From: Subdoligranulum variabile
GTDB taxonomy: Bacteria > Bacillota > Clostridia > Oscillospirales > Ruminococcaceae
Direction: 5' to 3'
DNA length: 42,450 nt
Assembly (NCBI GenBank): GCA_003343905.1
Contig: QAKI01000070.1
Location: 1-42,450, forward strand
Shown here: piece by piece, positions 7,596 through 17,326 of the stretch
Layout of the letters: the number at the start of each line of letters is the position of its first letter
Numbering within the stretch: position 1 is the stretch's first letter
Translations under genes and position numbers: made by a program
The notes under the pieces: generated by a model
What the model was told of the DNA's origin: nothing
Database searches by the model: none
The model's input: only the letters and a program-made list of their open reading frames with translations

Positions 7596-10500
7596 CCAGC
7601 TCCCCTGGGAGGGGAGCCTTTGGGTGAGTCGCAACACGAAAAGTCACTGCTTAGAGAGAAGTCTTTAACGGGTAGTAGAGGAAAAGCCTCCCCTCATAGG
7701 GGAGGTGTCTGCCGCAGGCAGACGGAAGGGTTTTGCACGTTCTGGCTGCCCGGAACCTTGCGGATAGAGAAAAACAAACGGCGGGGTCTTGACCCCGCCG
7801 CGGGGACATCCCGGCAGGCGGGCGTTTCCGGGTAACATTACCCCTCAGGCCGCTGCGCGGCCAGCTCCCCTGGGAGGGGAGCCTTTGGGTGAGTCGCAAC
7901 ACGAAAAGTCACTGCTTAGAGAGAAGTCTTTAACGGGTAGTAGAGGAAAAGCCTCCCCTCATAGGGGAGGTGTCTGCCGCAGGCAGACGGAAGGGTTTTG
8001 CACGTTCTGGCTGCCCGGAACCTTGCGGATAGAGAAAAACAAACGGCGGGGTCTTGACCCCGCCGCGGGGACATCCCGGCAGGCGGGCGTTTCCGGGTAA
8101 CATTACCCCTCAGGCCGCTGCGCGGCCAGCTCCCCTGGGAGGGGAGCCTTTGGGTGAGTCGCAACACGAAAAGTCACTGCTTAGAGAGAAGTCTTTAACG
8201 GGTAGTAGAGGAAAAGCCTCCCCTCATAGGGGAGGTGTCTGCCGCAGGCAGACGGAAGGGTTTTGCACGTTCTGGCTGCCCGGAACCTTGCGGATAGAGA
8301 AAAACAAACGGCGGGGTCTTGACCCCGCCGCGGGGACATCCCGGCAGGCGGGCGTTTCCGGGTAACATTACCCCTCAGGCCGCTGCGCGGCCAGCTCCCC
8401 TGGGAGGGGAGCCTTTGGGTGAGTCGCAACACGAAAAGTCACTGCTTAGAGAGAAGTCTTTAACGGGTAGTAGAGGAAAAGCCTCCCCTCATAGGGGAGG
8501 TGTCTGCCGCAGGCAGACGGAAGGGTTTTGCACGTTCTGGCTGCCCGGAACCTTGCGGATAGAGAAAAACAAACGGCGGGGTCTTGACCCCGCCGCGGGG
8601 ACATCCCGGCAGGCGGGCGTTTCCGGGTAACATTACCCCTCAGGCCGCTGCGCGGCCAGCTCCCCTGGGAGGGGAGCCTTTGGGTGAGTCGCAACACGAA
8701 AAGTCACTGCTTAGAGAGAAGTCTTTAACGGGTAGTAGAGGAAAAGCCTCCCCTCATAGGGGAGGTGTCTGCCGCAGGCAGACGGAAGGGTTTTGCACGT
8801 TCTGGCTGCCCGGAACCTTGCGGATAGAGAAAAACAAACGGCGGGGTCTTGACCCCGCCGCGGGGACATCCCGGCAGGCGGGCGTTTCCGGGTAACATTA
8901 CCCCTCAGGCCGCTGCGCGGCCAGCTCCCCTGGGAGGGGAGCCTTTGGGTGAGTCGCAACACGAAAAGTCACTGCTTAGAGAGAAGTCTTTAACGGGTAG
9001 TAGAGGAAAAGCCTCCCCTCATAGGGGAGGTGTCTGCCGCAGGCAGACGGAAGGGTTTTGCACGTTCTGGCTGCCCGGAACCTTGCGGATAGAGAAAAAC
9101 AAACGGCGGGGTCTTGACCCCGCCGCGGGGACATCCCGGCAGGCGGGCGTTTCCGGGTAACATTACCCCTCAGGCCGCTGCGCGGCCAGCTCCCCTGGGA
9201 GGGGAGCCTTTGGGTGAGTCGCAACACGAAAAGTCACTGCTTAGAGAGAAGTCTTTAACGGGTAGTAGAGGAAAAGCCTCCCCTCATAGGGGAGGTGTCT
9301 GCCGCAGGCAGACGGAAGGGTTTTGCACGTTCTGGCTGCCCGGAACCTTGCGGATAGAGAAAAACAAACGGCGGGGTCTTGACCCCGCCGCGGGGACATC
9401 CCGGCAGGCGGGCGTTTCCGGGTAACATTACCCCTCAGGCCGCTGCGCGGCCAGCTCCCCTGGGAGGGGAGCCTTTGGGTGAGTCGCAACACGAAAAGTC
9501 ACTGCTTAGAGAGAAGTCTTTAACGGGTAGTAGAGGAAAAGCCTCCCCTCATAGGGGAGGTGTCTGCCGCAGGCAGACGGAAGGGTTTTGCACGTTCTGG
9601 CTGCCCGGAACCTTGCGGATAGAGAAAAACAAACGGCGGGGTCTTGACCCCGCCGCGGGGACATCCCGGCAGGCGGGCGTTTCCGGGTAACATTACCCCT
9701 CAGGCCGCTGCGCGGCCAGCTCCCCTGGGAGGGGAGCCTTTGGGTGAGTCGCAACACGAAAAGTCACTGCTTAGAGAGAAGTCTTTAACGGGTAGTAGAG
9801 GAAAAGCCTCCCCTCATAGGGGAGGTGTCTGCCGCAGGCAGACGGAAGGGTTTTGCACGTTCTGGCTGCCCGGAACCTTGCGGATAGAGAAAAACAAACG
9901 GCGGGGTCTTGACCCCGCCGCGGGGACATCCCGGCAGGCGGGCGTTTCCGGGTAACATTACCCCTCAGGCCGCTGCGCGGCCAGCTCCCCTGGGAGGGGA
10001 GCCTTTGGGTGAGTCGCAACACGAAAAGTCACTGCTTAGAGAGAAGTCTTTAACGGGTAGTAGAGGAAAAGCCTCCCCTCATAGGGGAGGTGTCTGCCGC
10101 AGGCAGACGGAAGGGTTTTGCACGTTCTGGCTGCCCGGAACCTTGCGGATAGAGAAAAACAAACGGCGGGGTCTTGACCCCGCCGCGGGGACATCCCGGC
10201 AGGCGGGCGTTTCCGGGTAACATTACCCCTCAGGCCGCTGCGCGGCCAGCTCCCCTGGGAGGGGAGCCTTTGGGTGAGTCGCAACACGAAAAGTCACTGC
10301 TTAGAGAGAAGTCTTTAACGGGTAGTAGAGGAAAAGCCTCCCCTCATAGGGGAGGTGTCTGCCGCAGGCAGACGGAAGGGTTTTGCACGTTCTGGCTGCC
10401 CGGAACCTTGCGGATAGAGAAAAACAAACGGCGGGGTCTTGACCCCGCCGCGGGGACATCCCGGCAGGCGGGCGTTTCCGGGTAACATTACCCCTCAGGC

Positions 10501-12100
10501 CGCTGCGCGGCCAGCTCCCCTGGGAGGGGAGCCTTTGGGTGAGTCGCAACACGAAAAGTCACTGCTTAGAGAGAAGTCTTTAACGGGTAGTAGAGGAAAA
10601 GCCTCCCCTCATAGGGGAGGTGTCTGCCGCAGGCAGACGGAAGGGTTTTGCACGTTCTGGCTGCCCGGAACCTTGCGGATAGAGAAAAACAAACGGCGGG
10701 GTCTTGACCCCGCCGCGGGGACATCCCGGCAGGCGGGCGTTTCCGGGTAACATTACCCCTCAGGCCGCTGCGCGGCCAGCTCCCCTGGGAGGGGAGCCTT
10801 TGGGTGAGTCGCAACACGAAAAGTCACTGCTTAGAGAGAAGTCTTTAACGGGTAGTAGAGGAAAAGCCTCCCCTCATAGGGGAGGTGTCTGCCGCAGGCA
10901 GACGGAAGGGTTTTGCACGTTCTGGCTGCCCGGAACCTTGCGGATAGAGAAAAACAAACGGCGGGGTCTTGACCCCGCCGCGGGGACATCCCGGCAGGCG
11001 GGCGTTTCCGGGTAACATTACCCCTCAGGCCGCTGCGCGGCCAGCTCCCCTGGGAGGGGAGCCTTTGGGTGAGTCGCAACACGAAAAGTCACTGCTTAGA
11101 GAGAAGTCTTTAACGGGTAGTAGAGGAAAAGCCTCCCCTCATAGGGGAGGTGTCTGCCGCAGGCAGACGGAAGGGTTTTGCACGTTCTGGCTGCCCGGAA
11201 CCTTGCGGATAGAGAAAAACAAACGGCGGGGTCTTGACCCCGCCGCGGGGACATCCCGGCAGGCGGGCGTTTCCGGGTAACATTACCCCTCAGGCCGCTG
11301 CGCGGCCAGCTCCCCTGGGAGGGGAGCCTTTGGGTGAGTCGCAACACGAAAAGTCACTGCTTAGAGAGAAGTCTTTAACGGGTAGTAGAGGAAAAGCCTC
11401 CCCTCATAGGGGAGGTGTCTGCCGCAGGCAGACGGAAGGGTTTTGCACGTTCTGGCTGCCCGGAACCTTGCGGATAGAGAAAAACAAACGGCGGGGTCTT
11501 GACCCCGCCGCGGGGACATCCCGGCAGGCGGGCGTTTCCGGGTAACATTACCCCTCAGGCCGCTGCGCGGCCAGCTCCCCTGGGAGGGGAGCCTTTGGGT
11601 GAGTCGCAACACGAAAAGTCACTGCTTAGAGAGAAGTCTTTAACGGGTAGTAGAGGAAAAGCCTCCCCTCATAGGGGAGGTGTCTGCCGCAGGCAGACGG
11701 AAGGGTTTTGCACGTTCTGGCTGCCCGGAACCTTGCGGATAGAGAAAAACAAACGGCGGGGTCTTGACCCCGCCGCGGGGACATCCCGGCAGGCGGGCGT
11801 TTCCGGGTAACATTACCCCTCAGGCCGCTGCGCGGCCAGCTCCCCTGGGAGGGGAGCCTTTGGGTGAGTCGCAACACGAAAAGTCACTGCTTAGAGAGAA
11901 GTCTTTAACGGGTAGTAGAGGAAAAGCCTCCCCTCATAGGGGAGGTGTCTGCCGCAGGCAGACGGAAGGGTTTTGCACGTTCTGGCTGCCCGGAACCTTG
12001 CGGATAGAGAAAAACAAACGGCGGGGTCTTGACCCCGCCGCGGGGACATCCCGGCAGGCGGGCGTTTCCGGGTAACATTACCCCTCAGGCCGCTGCGCGG
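7596..12100. repeat. Satellite array: 17 tandem identical 265-bp units
   Basis: The unit starts CCAGCTCCCCTGGGAGGGGAG at 7596 (written in full in the sequence) and recurs every 265 bp (7861, 8126, and so on to 12101). By eye all 17 complete units are identical, which the repeated frames on both strands confirm. One unit holds, in order, the E hairpin arm GCTCCCC..GGGGAGC, the unique linker gagtcgcaacacgaaaagtc, a D module (CCTCCCCT-cat-AGGGGAGG, then TCTGCC-gca-GGCAGA), tttgcacgttctggctgccc, a REP-A palindrome, and GGCCGC-tgc-GCGGCC. Since 265 is not a multiple of three, a read-through frame is broken every unit, so it is non-coding. Exact copy number may depend on assembly. Confidence 0.95.
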
Positions 12101-12281
12101 CCAGCTCCCCTGGGAGGGGAGCCTTTGGGTGAGTCGCAACACGAAAAGTCACTGCTTAGAGAGAAGTCTTTAACGGGTAGTAGAGGAAAGCCTCCCCTCA
12201 TAGGGGAGGTGTCTGCGAAGCAGACGGAAGGGTTTTGCACGTTCTGGCTGCCCGGAACCTTACGGATAGAGAAAAACACAC
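12101..12281. repeat. Divergent terminal (18th) unit of the array
   Basis: The copy matches the unit for about 80 bp, then differs: one A is missing in gaggaaag, the D module has TCTGC-gaa-GCAGA in place of the gccgcaggc form, and ccttacgg replaces ccttgcgg. It ends in a REP-A palindrome of opposite orientation (ending CCCTAC at 12305). Divergence at the array edge with identity inside is typical of satellites homogenised by unequal exchange. Confidence 0.85.
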
Positions 12282-12681
12282 GGCGGGGTCAAGACCCCGC
12301 CCTACAGAGCGACCGGCGACGGGCGGCTATTGTGTAAAACTGCATAACGGCCGCGAACGCCCACGGGCGGCATACATGCCGCCCCTACGACTTGCCGGGA
12401 CGTGTACGGCAAAATATGTTGTTTTCGGCAATTTGTAGGGCGGGGTCTTGACCCCGCCGCGGAAACCTTGTAATCAATAGAACATTGTTGGCGATTTTTG
12501 GAGTTTATGATTGGATGTAGGGGCGGCCTGTAGGCCGCCCGTGTTGTATCCCGGCAGGTGCAGTGCTGCCGGGGAACGGGACCCCTACGATCCGCCGGAA
12601 AGTGGCAAACAAAAAAATGCCGTCTGCGGCGGTTCGTAGGGCGGGGTCTTGACCCCGCCGCGGGAACATTCCGGCAGGCGG
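12282..12681. repeat. REP pairs and X2 duplication downstream of the array
   Basis: A reverse-oriented REP-A (ending at 12305) and REP-B (ending at 12388) are 83 bp apart. They are followed by a forward REP-A (starting 12435) and REP-B (starting 12517), 82 bp apart, and another REP-A at about 12635-12662. The segment from 12435 is the X2 copy of the block before the array. No gene seen. Confidence 0.8.
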
Positions 12682-13073
12682 GCGTTTCCGGGTAACATCA
12701 CCCCTCAGGCCGCTGCGCGGCCAGCTCCCCTAAGAGGGGAGCCTTTGGGTGAGTCGCAACACGAAAAGTCACAGCTTAGAGAGAAGTCTTTAACGGGTAG
12801 TAGAGCAAAAGCCTCCCCTCATAGGGGAGGTGCCTGCCGCAGGCAGACGGAAGGGTTTTGCACGTTCAGGCTGCCCGGAACCTTACGGATAGAGAAAAAC
12901 ACGACGGGGCCAAGAACATCCCGGCAGGCACAGCGTTGCCGGAAAGCACCCCGCCGCCCCGCAAAAGCCATCACGCCCCCAACGCTTTGCCGCTTTCTTT
13001 GCAAAGAAAGCGGCGCAAAGAAATTCCAATCTTCCTTATTTATTATCTATTATCTTTTATCTTTTATTTTTTT
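12682..13073. repeat. Solitary diverged 265-type unit, M7 and heptamer run
   Basis: From about 12682 to 12905 lies a single diverged copy of the array unit (taagagg for tgggagg, cacagc for cactgc, agcaaaag for aggaaaag, gttcagg for gttctgg). After about 80 bp of unassigned sequence an M7 palindrome (about 12989-13014) and a run of TNTTATC heptamers (about 13036-13073, lacking the GC hairpin) lead to the start of the P-type ATPase-like gene. Confidence 0.8.
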
Positions 13074-13120
13074 CGTATATCCGCTGATTTTTGACGTATC
13101 ATTTGTGCAAGGAGTTTACT

Positions 13121-15121
13121 GTGTACAAGGAATTTTCTGCGATGCTGTCCACCTCGACGCGTCAAAACCGACTGATCTATAGCCTGGGCCCGCTGGCTAT
13201 CCTGCTGGGTCTGGCCCTTATCCCTATGCCCGCCGCGCTCGAACAGGGCCCCGCGGCCGCCGTCTGCGGCGTCATCCAACTGATCCTGGCGCTGGGCCTG
13301 TGCTGGTGGGATCGTTCCATCCTGCTGCGCGGCGCCAACGAACTGCGCCATCTGCGCCCCCGCGGCGCGGCGCTGATCCTGCTGGGCGTCGGCGCGGCCC
13401 TCCTTTACGGCACGGCGGCGCTCGTCGGCAGCATCGCCGCGGGCGATCCCGTCCGGCAGGACTGGCACTTCGAGAGCGTCGGCCTGCTGCTGGTATGGGC
13501 TTCCTTTGCGGAACATCTCTGGAAGGTCCTGATGCACCGGGCCATGTCGCCGCTGTTCCGCATCGAACGCGAATGGGCCGAAGAAGCCCGCGTCCTGCGC
13601 GACGGCAAAGAAAAAATGGTCTCCCCGGACGAACTGCGCGTCGGGGATGTGCTCGTCCTGCGCGGGTGGGAGACCATCCCGGCTGACGCCACCGTTCTGG
13701 AGGGCGTCGGCATCGTCAACGAACATACGTTGAACGCTGTTGTGAAATCTGTCAAAAAATTCCCCGGTTCGCCGGTCTACTCCGGGGGCGTGCTGGAGGA
13801 AGGCGCCCTGACCTGCCGCGTCGAACGCGTCGGGGCCGATACCTCGCAGGCGCGCATGGTGGAACTCGTCAACAAATTCCGGCCCGAAAAAGGCCGCCTG
13901 GGCGCCCAGGTGGAACGCCTTTCGGGCTGGCTGACGCTGGCCACGCTGGGGCTGGCCGTCGTGGCCTTCCTGCTGTGGATGGCCGCGGGCAGCACGGCGG
14001 GCGACGCCATGGGCGTGGCGCTGGCCGTCGTGGCCGCGGGCAACCCGATGGCGATCCTGCCCGGCGTGATCACGGCGCTGCGCGCCACCGTGGGCACCGC
14101 CGCGTGGAAGGGCATCTACTTCCGCACGCCGGACCTGCTGCAACAGGCCGCCCATATCCGCACCGTGGCGCTGGACACCGCCGCCGCGTTGGACGCCGGT
14201 GAGCCGGAAGTGGTGCAGGTCACCGGCACCCGCCGCGTGCCGGAAAAATTCCTGCTGGGCATGGCCGCGGGCCTGAGCTTGCAGAGCGCGGACCCGCTGG
14301 CCCGCGCCATCCTGCGCCGGGCCGAGGCCGAGGGCGTCAAGTACACCGCCGTGGCCGGGGCCGAAACGCTGCCCGGCGGCCTGCGCGGCAAGGTGGCCGG
14401 TAAGGTCATCGCCGGGGGCGGGCAGGCGTTCATCACCGAAAACTGCCCCCTGCCCGCCGACCTGCTGCAGGCCGGGCAGGAGCTGGAAAGCCGCGGCGCG
14501 ACCGCGCTCTATTTTGCGCTGGCGGGCAGCCCCGCGGGCGTGATCGGCATTTCCCATGCGGTCCGGCCCGACGCGGCCCCCGCCGTGGCCAGCATGCAGG
14601 CTTTGGGCCTGGATACCGCCGCCGTGAGCCATGCCCCGGACGCCGACGCGCGCCAGATGGCCCGCCAGGCCGGGCTGCGTGACGACCAGGTGCGCGCCGG
14701 GCTGGCGGACGGCCAACTGACCGATGCCGTCGCCGCGTTGCAGGCCGCCGCGCCCACGCTGCTGGTGGGCGGCGTGGACACCGAACCCGCCGCCTTTGGG
14801 GCCGCGGCCATCGGCGCGCAGATCGGCGCGGTGGACGGACCGCTGCCGCAGGCCGCGATGGTGCTGATGCGCCGCAACCTGAACGGCGTGCCGCTGGCGA
14901 TCGAACTTTCCCGCCAGATGGAGCAGAATATCCACAAGGGGCTGCGCGGCGCGGCCGTGTATTATACGCTGTGCCCGCTGCTGGCCGCGCTGGGGCTGGG
15001 CTTCCACCCGCTGATCCCGGTGCTGGCCGCCTGCGCGGCGCTCCTGCTCATGGCTGTGCACAGTATGCGGCCGCGGGCCGACCTTTTCCCCCCGTGGGAA
15101 AAGGAGGAAGATAATGAGTAA
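13121..15121 (+). CDS. Degenerate P-type ATPase-like membrane protein
   Basis: The 666-aa protein has the P-type ATPase layout: four N-terminal hydrophobic segments, an actuator-like domain (LRVGDVLVLRGWETIPADATVLEG), two core helices, a HAD-like P/N region and two C-terminal helices. It resembles P1B/metal or YfgQ-like members but the catalytic motifs are eroded. DKTGTLT reads DTAAALD (Asp at about residue 352), TGES is replaced by GGVLEE, the CPC-type membrane motif by GNPMAI (about 308), HP by DP, TGDN by SHAP and GDGxND by GGVDTE. The frame is intact, so it is maintained. GTG at 13121 was chosen because AAGGAG lies 6 nt before it; ATG 13142 is an alternative. It overlaps the acylphosphatase gene by 8 nt. 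Confidence 0.8.
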   Translation: MYKEFSAMLSTSTRQNRLIYSLGPLAILLGLALIPMPAALEQGPAAAVCGVIQLILALGLCWWDRSILLRGANELRHLRPRGAALILLGVGAALLYGTAALVGSIAAGDPVRQDWHFESVGLLLVWASFAEHLWKVLMHRAMSPLFRIEREWAEEARVLRDGKEKMVSPDELRVGDVLVLRGWETIPADATVLEGVGIVNEHTLNAVVKSVKKFPGSPVYSGGVLEEGALTCRVERVGADTSQARMVELVNKFRPEKGRLGAQVERLSGWLTLATLGLAVVAFLLWMAAGSTAGDAMGVALAVVAAGNPMAILPGVITALRATVGTAAWKGIYFRTPDLLQQAAHIRTVALDTAAALDAGEPEVVQVTGTRRVPEKFLLGMAAGLSLQSADPLARAILRRAEAEGVKYTAVAGAETLPGGLRGKVAGKVIAGGGQAFITENCPLPADLLQAGQELESRGATALYFALAGSPAGVIGISHAVRPDAAPAVASMQALGLDTAAVSHAPDADARQMARQAGLRDDQVRAGLADGQLTDAVAALQAAAPTLLVGGVDTEPAAFGAAAIGAQIGAVDGPLPQAAMVLMRRNLNGVPLAIELSRQMEQNIHKGLRGAAVYYTLCPLLAALGLGFHPLIPVLAACAALLLMAVHSMRPRADLFPPWEKEEDNE

Positions 15122-15398
15122 ACAGCGACGCCGCTGGCATTTCACCGGCCGCGTGCAGGGCGTGGGGTTCCGGTATTTTTCCGCCTGCGCGGCCCAAAAA
15201 CTGGACCTGACCGGCTGGGTCGCCAACAACTGGGACGGCAGCGTGACGCTGGAAGCCCAGGGCGAACCCGACAGGCTGGACCGGCTGGTGCCCCTGATCG
15301 AACAGACCTGCCGCTGGGGACGCATCGAGGGCATGACCGTGCGCAACCTGCCGCTGGAAGAACACGAGTACGGGTTTTCGGAACGCAGCGGGGAGTAA
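15114..15398 (+). CDS. acyP: Acylphosphatase
   Basis: The 94-aa protein matches acylphosphatase, a small cytosolic enzyme hydrolysing acyl phosphates such as carbamoyl phosphate, 1,3-bisphosphoglycerate or aspartyl phosphates. The phosphate-binding loop GRVQGVGFR carries the conserved Arg (R20), and the catalytic Asn is N38 in GWVANNWDGSV. AAAGGAGG lies 6 nt upstream of ATG 15114, inside the end of the ATPase-like gene, so the two are translationally coupled. Its stop is touched by a reverse-oriented C module. Confidence 0.93.
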   Translation: MSKQRRRWHFTGRVQGVGFRYFSACAAQKLDLTGWVANNWDGSVTLEAQGEPDRLDRLVPLIEQTCRWGRIEGMTVRNLPLEEHEYGFSERSGE

Positions 15399-15614
15399 AA
15401 AATAGAGAAAAGATAAGAGATAATAGATAATAAATTTGGTGGATCGCGGGCCTGCGGCCCGCTCCGAAAATGGGCTGGCCGGGGATAGGGCAGCAACCCG
15501 GAATGTTACGGGCCGCATCCATGCGGCTCTACGACCGAACGGATATTTGTGGTTTATTATCTTGATTCGGACTTTCCCAAAGACCGTAGGGCGGGGTCTT
15601 GACCCCGCCGCGGG
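15397..15614. repeat. C module (reverse) and REP-A after acyP
   Basis: Heptamers in reverse (GATAANA) at about 15397-15437 run into ggtggat and the GCGGGCC-tgc-GGCCCGC-like hairpin (about 15440-15466). A degenerate REP-B-like stretch (about 15508-15532) and a REP-A palindrome (about 15587-15616) follow. The remainder to 15810 holds only the rsmI promoter. Confidence 0.8.
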
Positions 15615-15716
15615 AACGTCCCGGCAAAATGCGGCCCCGCAGGGGGATGCGGGGGCCCTGAAACTTCTTTTTGACAGAAAAACCGCGATAAAAAGTTAAA
15701 AAATACTTTGCCCCGC

Positions 15717-15745
15717 TTGTCAACGGCGGGGTTTGCGTGTATAAT
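15717..15745 (+). promoter_or_regulatory. Promoter of rsmI
   Basis: TTGTCA (15717-15722), 17 bp, TATAAT (15740-15745): a near-consensus sigma-A promoter about 65 bp before the start codon. Confidence 0.8.
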
Positions 15746-15810
15746 AGAAGAACTATGCAAATGCCGGGACGCCCCGCAGGGGACCGAACGGCGGGAAGGA
15801 GGGGGCCCCG

Positions 15811-16647
15811 TTGGCGGGAACGCTGTATCTGGTGGCGACGCCCATCGGAAATCTGGACGATATGCCGCCGCGGGTGGCGGCGACCTTCGGCGCGGTGGAT
15901 TTTGTCGCGGCCGAGGACACCCGCGTGACCCTGCGCCTGCTGAACCATCTGGGGCTGAAAAAGCCGATGGTCAGCTACTATGAACACGCGCTGCACCACG
16001 GCGAAGCGATTTTGCAGCGCATCGAAGCCGGGGAGGACTGCGCGCTGTGCAGTGACGCCGGTATGCCCTGCATCAGCGACCCCGGCGAACAGATCGTGGC
16101 CGAAGCCCACGCGCGGGGCATCCGGGTGGTGCCGGTGCCGGGGGCGTCGGCGTGCATCACGGCGCTGGCCGCCAGCGGCCAGCCCACCGCCCGCTTTGTG
16201 TTTGAAGGCTTCCTGCCGGTCCCCAAGCGCGAACGCCGGGAACGTCTGGCGGCCCTGCAGGGCGAAACGCGGACCATCCTGCTGTATGAAGCGCCGCACA
16301 AGCTGCGCGCCACGCTGGGGGACTTGGCGGCGGCGCTGGGCCCCGAACGCCCGGTCAGCCTGTGCCGCGAACTGACCAAACTGCATGAGGAGATCGTCAA
16401 GACGACGCTGGGCGCGGCCGTGGACTTTTACCGGGAAAACGACCCCCGCGGCGAATACGTGCTGGTCGTGGCGGGCGCCGCACCAGACGCCGTGCAGGCC
16501 GACGCCCCCACAAAAGAGGATGTCGTCGCCGCCGCCCGCGCTTTGCAGCAGGGCGGCCTGCCGCCCGCCGCCGCCGCCAAACAGGCCGCCGCGGGCACGC
16601 CGTTCACCAAGGGCGAAATTTATAAGGAACTCATCGGCCGGGCCTGA
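15811..16647 (+). CDS. rsmI: 16S rRNA (cytidine-1402-2'-O)-methyltransferase
   Basis: The 278-aa protein is RsmI, a SAM-dependent tetrapyrrole-methylase-fold enzyme that 2'-O-methylates C1402 in the 30S decoding centre. Signatures are LYLVATPIGNLDD at the N-terminus, VAAEDTRVTLRLLNHLGL, SDAGMPCISDPG and VPGASACITAL. The C-terminal helical extension (KEDVVAAARALQQGG to YKELIGRA) is usual in the family. The start is TTG at 15811, preceded 8 nt upstream by AAGGAGG. An M7 palindrome begins about 15 nt after the stop. Confidence 0.95.
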   Translation: MAGTLYLVATPIGNLDDMPPRVAATFGAVDFVAAEDTRVTLRLLNHLGLKKPMVSYYEHALHHGEAILQRIEAGEDCALCSDAGMPCISDPGEQIVAEAHARGIRVVPVPGASACITALAASGQPTARFVFEGFLPVPKRERRERLAALQGETRTILLYEAPHKLRATLGDLAAALGPERPVSLCRELTKLHEEIVKTTLGAAVDFYRENDPRGEYVLVVAGAAPDAVQADAPTKEDVVAAARALQQGGLPPAAAAKQAAAGTPFTKGEIYKELIGRA

Positions 16648-16662
16648 TCGGAATTTCTTTGT

Positions 16663-16815
16663 GCCGCTTTCTTTGTAAAGAAAGCGGCAGCCTGTACCGT
16701 TGTTATTCAGAGCACAACTGCGGGCAAAACCGCCCGCCGTACACGAATTTCGAGCGGGCCAAAGGCCCGCGGTCCACCGGATTTTTTTATCTATTATCTC
16801 TTATCTTTTATCTTC
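16663..16815. repeat. M7 palindrome plus C module before the phosphoesterase gene
   Basis: M7 with arms GCCGCTTTCTTT/AAAGAAAGCGGC occupies 16663-16688. At 16747-16815 is a C module whose hairpin is GCGGGCC-aaa-GGCCCGC (loop changed, stem kept), followed by heptamers ending 16 nt before the start codon at 16832. The order M7 - linker - GC hairpin - heptamers is the same as at 4098-4222 and 22663-22803. Confidence 0.8.
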
Positions 16816-16831
16816 TGAAAGGACTTCTTCG

Positions 16832-17326
16832 ATGCCTGAAACGACCCGGATCCTTGTGATCAGCGATGTCCATGGCCGCCTGCGCAGCCTGCGCTGGGTG
16901 CTGGACAACGAGAACGCCGACGCCCTGTTTTACCTGGGCGATGGCCTGTACGATTTGAACGCCGCGCTGCAGCTTCGCAAAACGCCGGTGCCGTACCCCA
17001 TTTACCGGGTGGCGGGCAACTGCGACGTGGGCTACAGCGAACCCACCGAGGGGATGGCCCCCTTTGCGGGGGTGTTGTTCTTCTACACACATGGCCACCA
17101 TTACGGCGTGAAGATGGGCAGCGAACGCCTGGCCGAAAGCGCCGGGGCGCGCGGGGCCGATGTGGCGCTGTTCGGCCACACCCATGTGCGGGAACTGACC
17201 CGCGGCGTGGGCACGGCGGCGACCGTGTTCAACCCCGGCAGCCTGCGGGACGGCGGCAGCTATGGGGTCGTGACGGTGACGGACGGCCAGTGTGAATTTG
17301 GATGGAAGCGGGTGCCGGAATTTTGA
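16832..17326 (+). CDS. YfcE/MJ0936-family metallophosphoesterase
   Basis: The 164-aa protein is a compact calcineurin-like phosphodiesterase of the YfcE group; substrates in vivo are not established. Metal-binding motifs are in order: SDVHG, LGDG, AGNCD, THGHHYG and FGHTHV, ending with NPGSL. The ATG at 16832 was chosen because AAAGGA lies 8 nt upstream; the frame upstream is repeat sequence. It overlaps birA by 25 nt in another frame, so the two are coupled. Confidence 0.9.
   Translation: MPETTRILVISDVHGRLRSLRWVLDNENADALFYLGDGLYDLNAALQLRKTPVPYPIYRVAGNCDVGYSEPTEGMAPFAGVLFFYTHGHHYGVKMGSERLAESAGARGADVALFGHTHVRELTRGVGTAATVFNPGSLRDGGSYGVVTVTDGQCEFGWKRVPEF

Noticed and set aside
7596..12100. CRISPR array
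   Set aside because: The repeat is 265 bp, contiguous and without unique spacers, and no cas gene is nearby.
7789..12337. Repeated 103-aa and 83-aa open frames on both strands of the array
   Set aside because: They span 312 and 252 bp of the 265-bp period, have no ribosome binding site pattern, run through several palindromes and exist on both strands at once; the period is not a multiple of three. Best explained as GC-rich open frames in non-coding repeat DNA.
13091..13120. TTG at 13091 as the ATPase-like start
   Set aside because: GTG at 13121 has AAGGAG at ideal distance, while nothing suitable precedes the TTG.
13064..15496. An 810-aa open frame antisense to the ATPase-like gene, and similar very long antisense frames over gyrA, gyrB, dnaN and yidC
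   Set aside because: Their translations are His/Gln/Gly/Arg-rich with no family motif, as expected for the complement of GC-rich coding sequence; the sense genes are clear.
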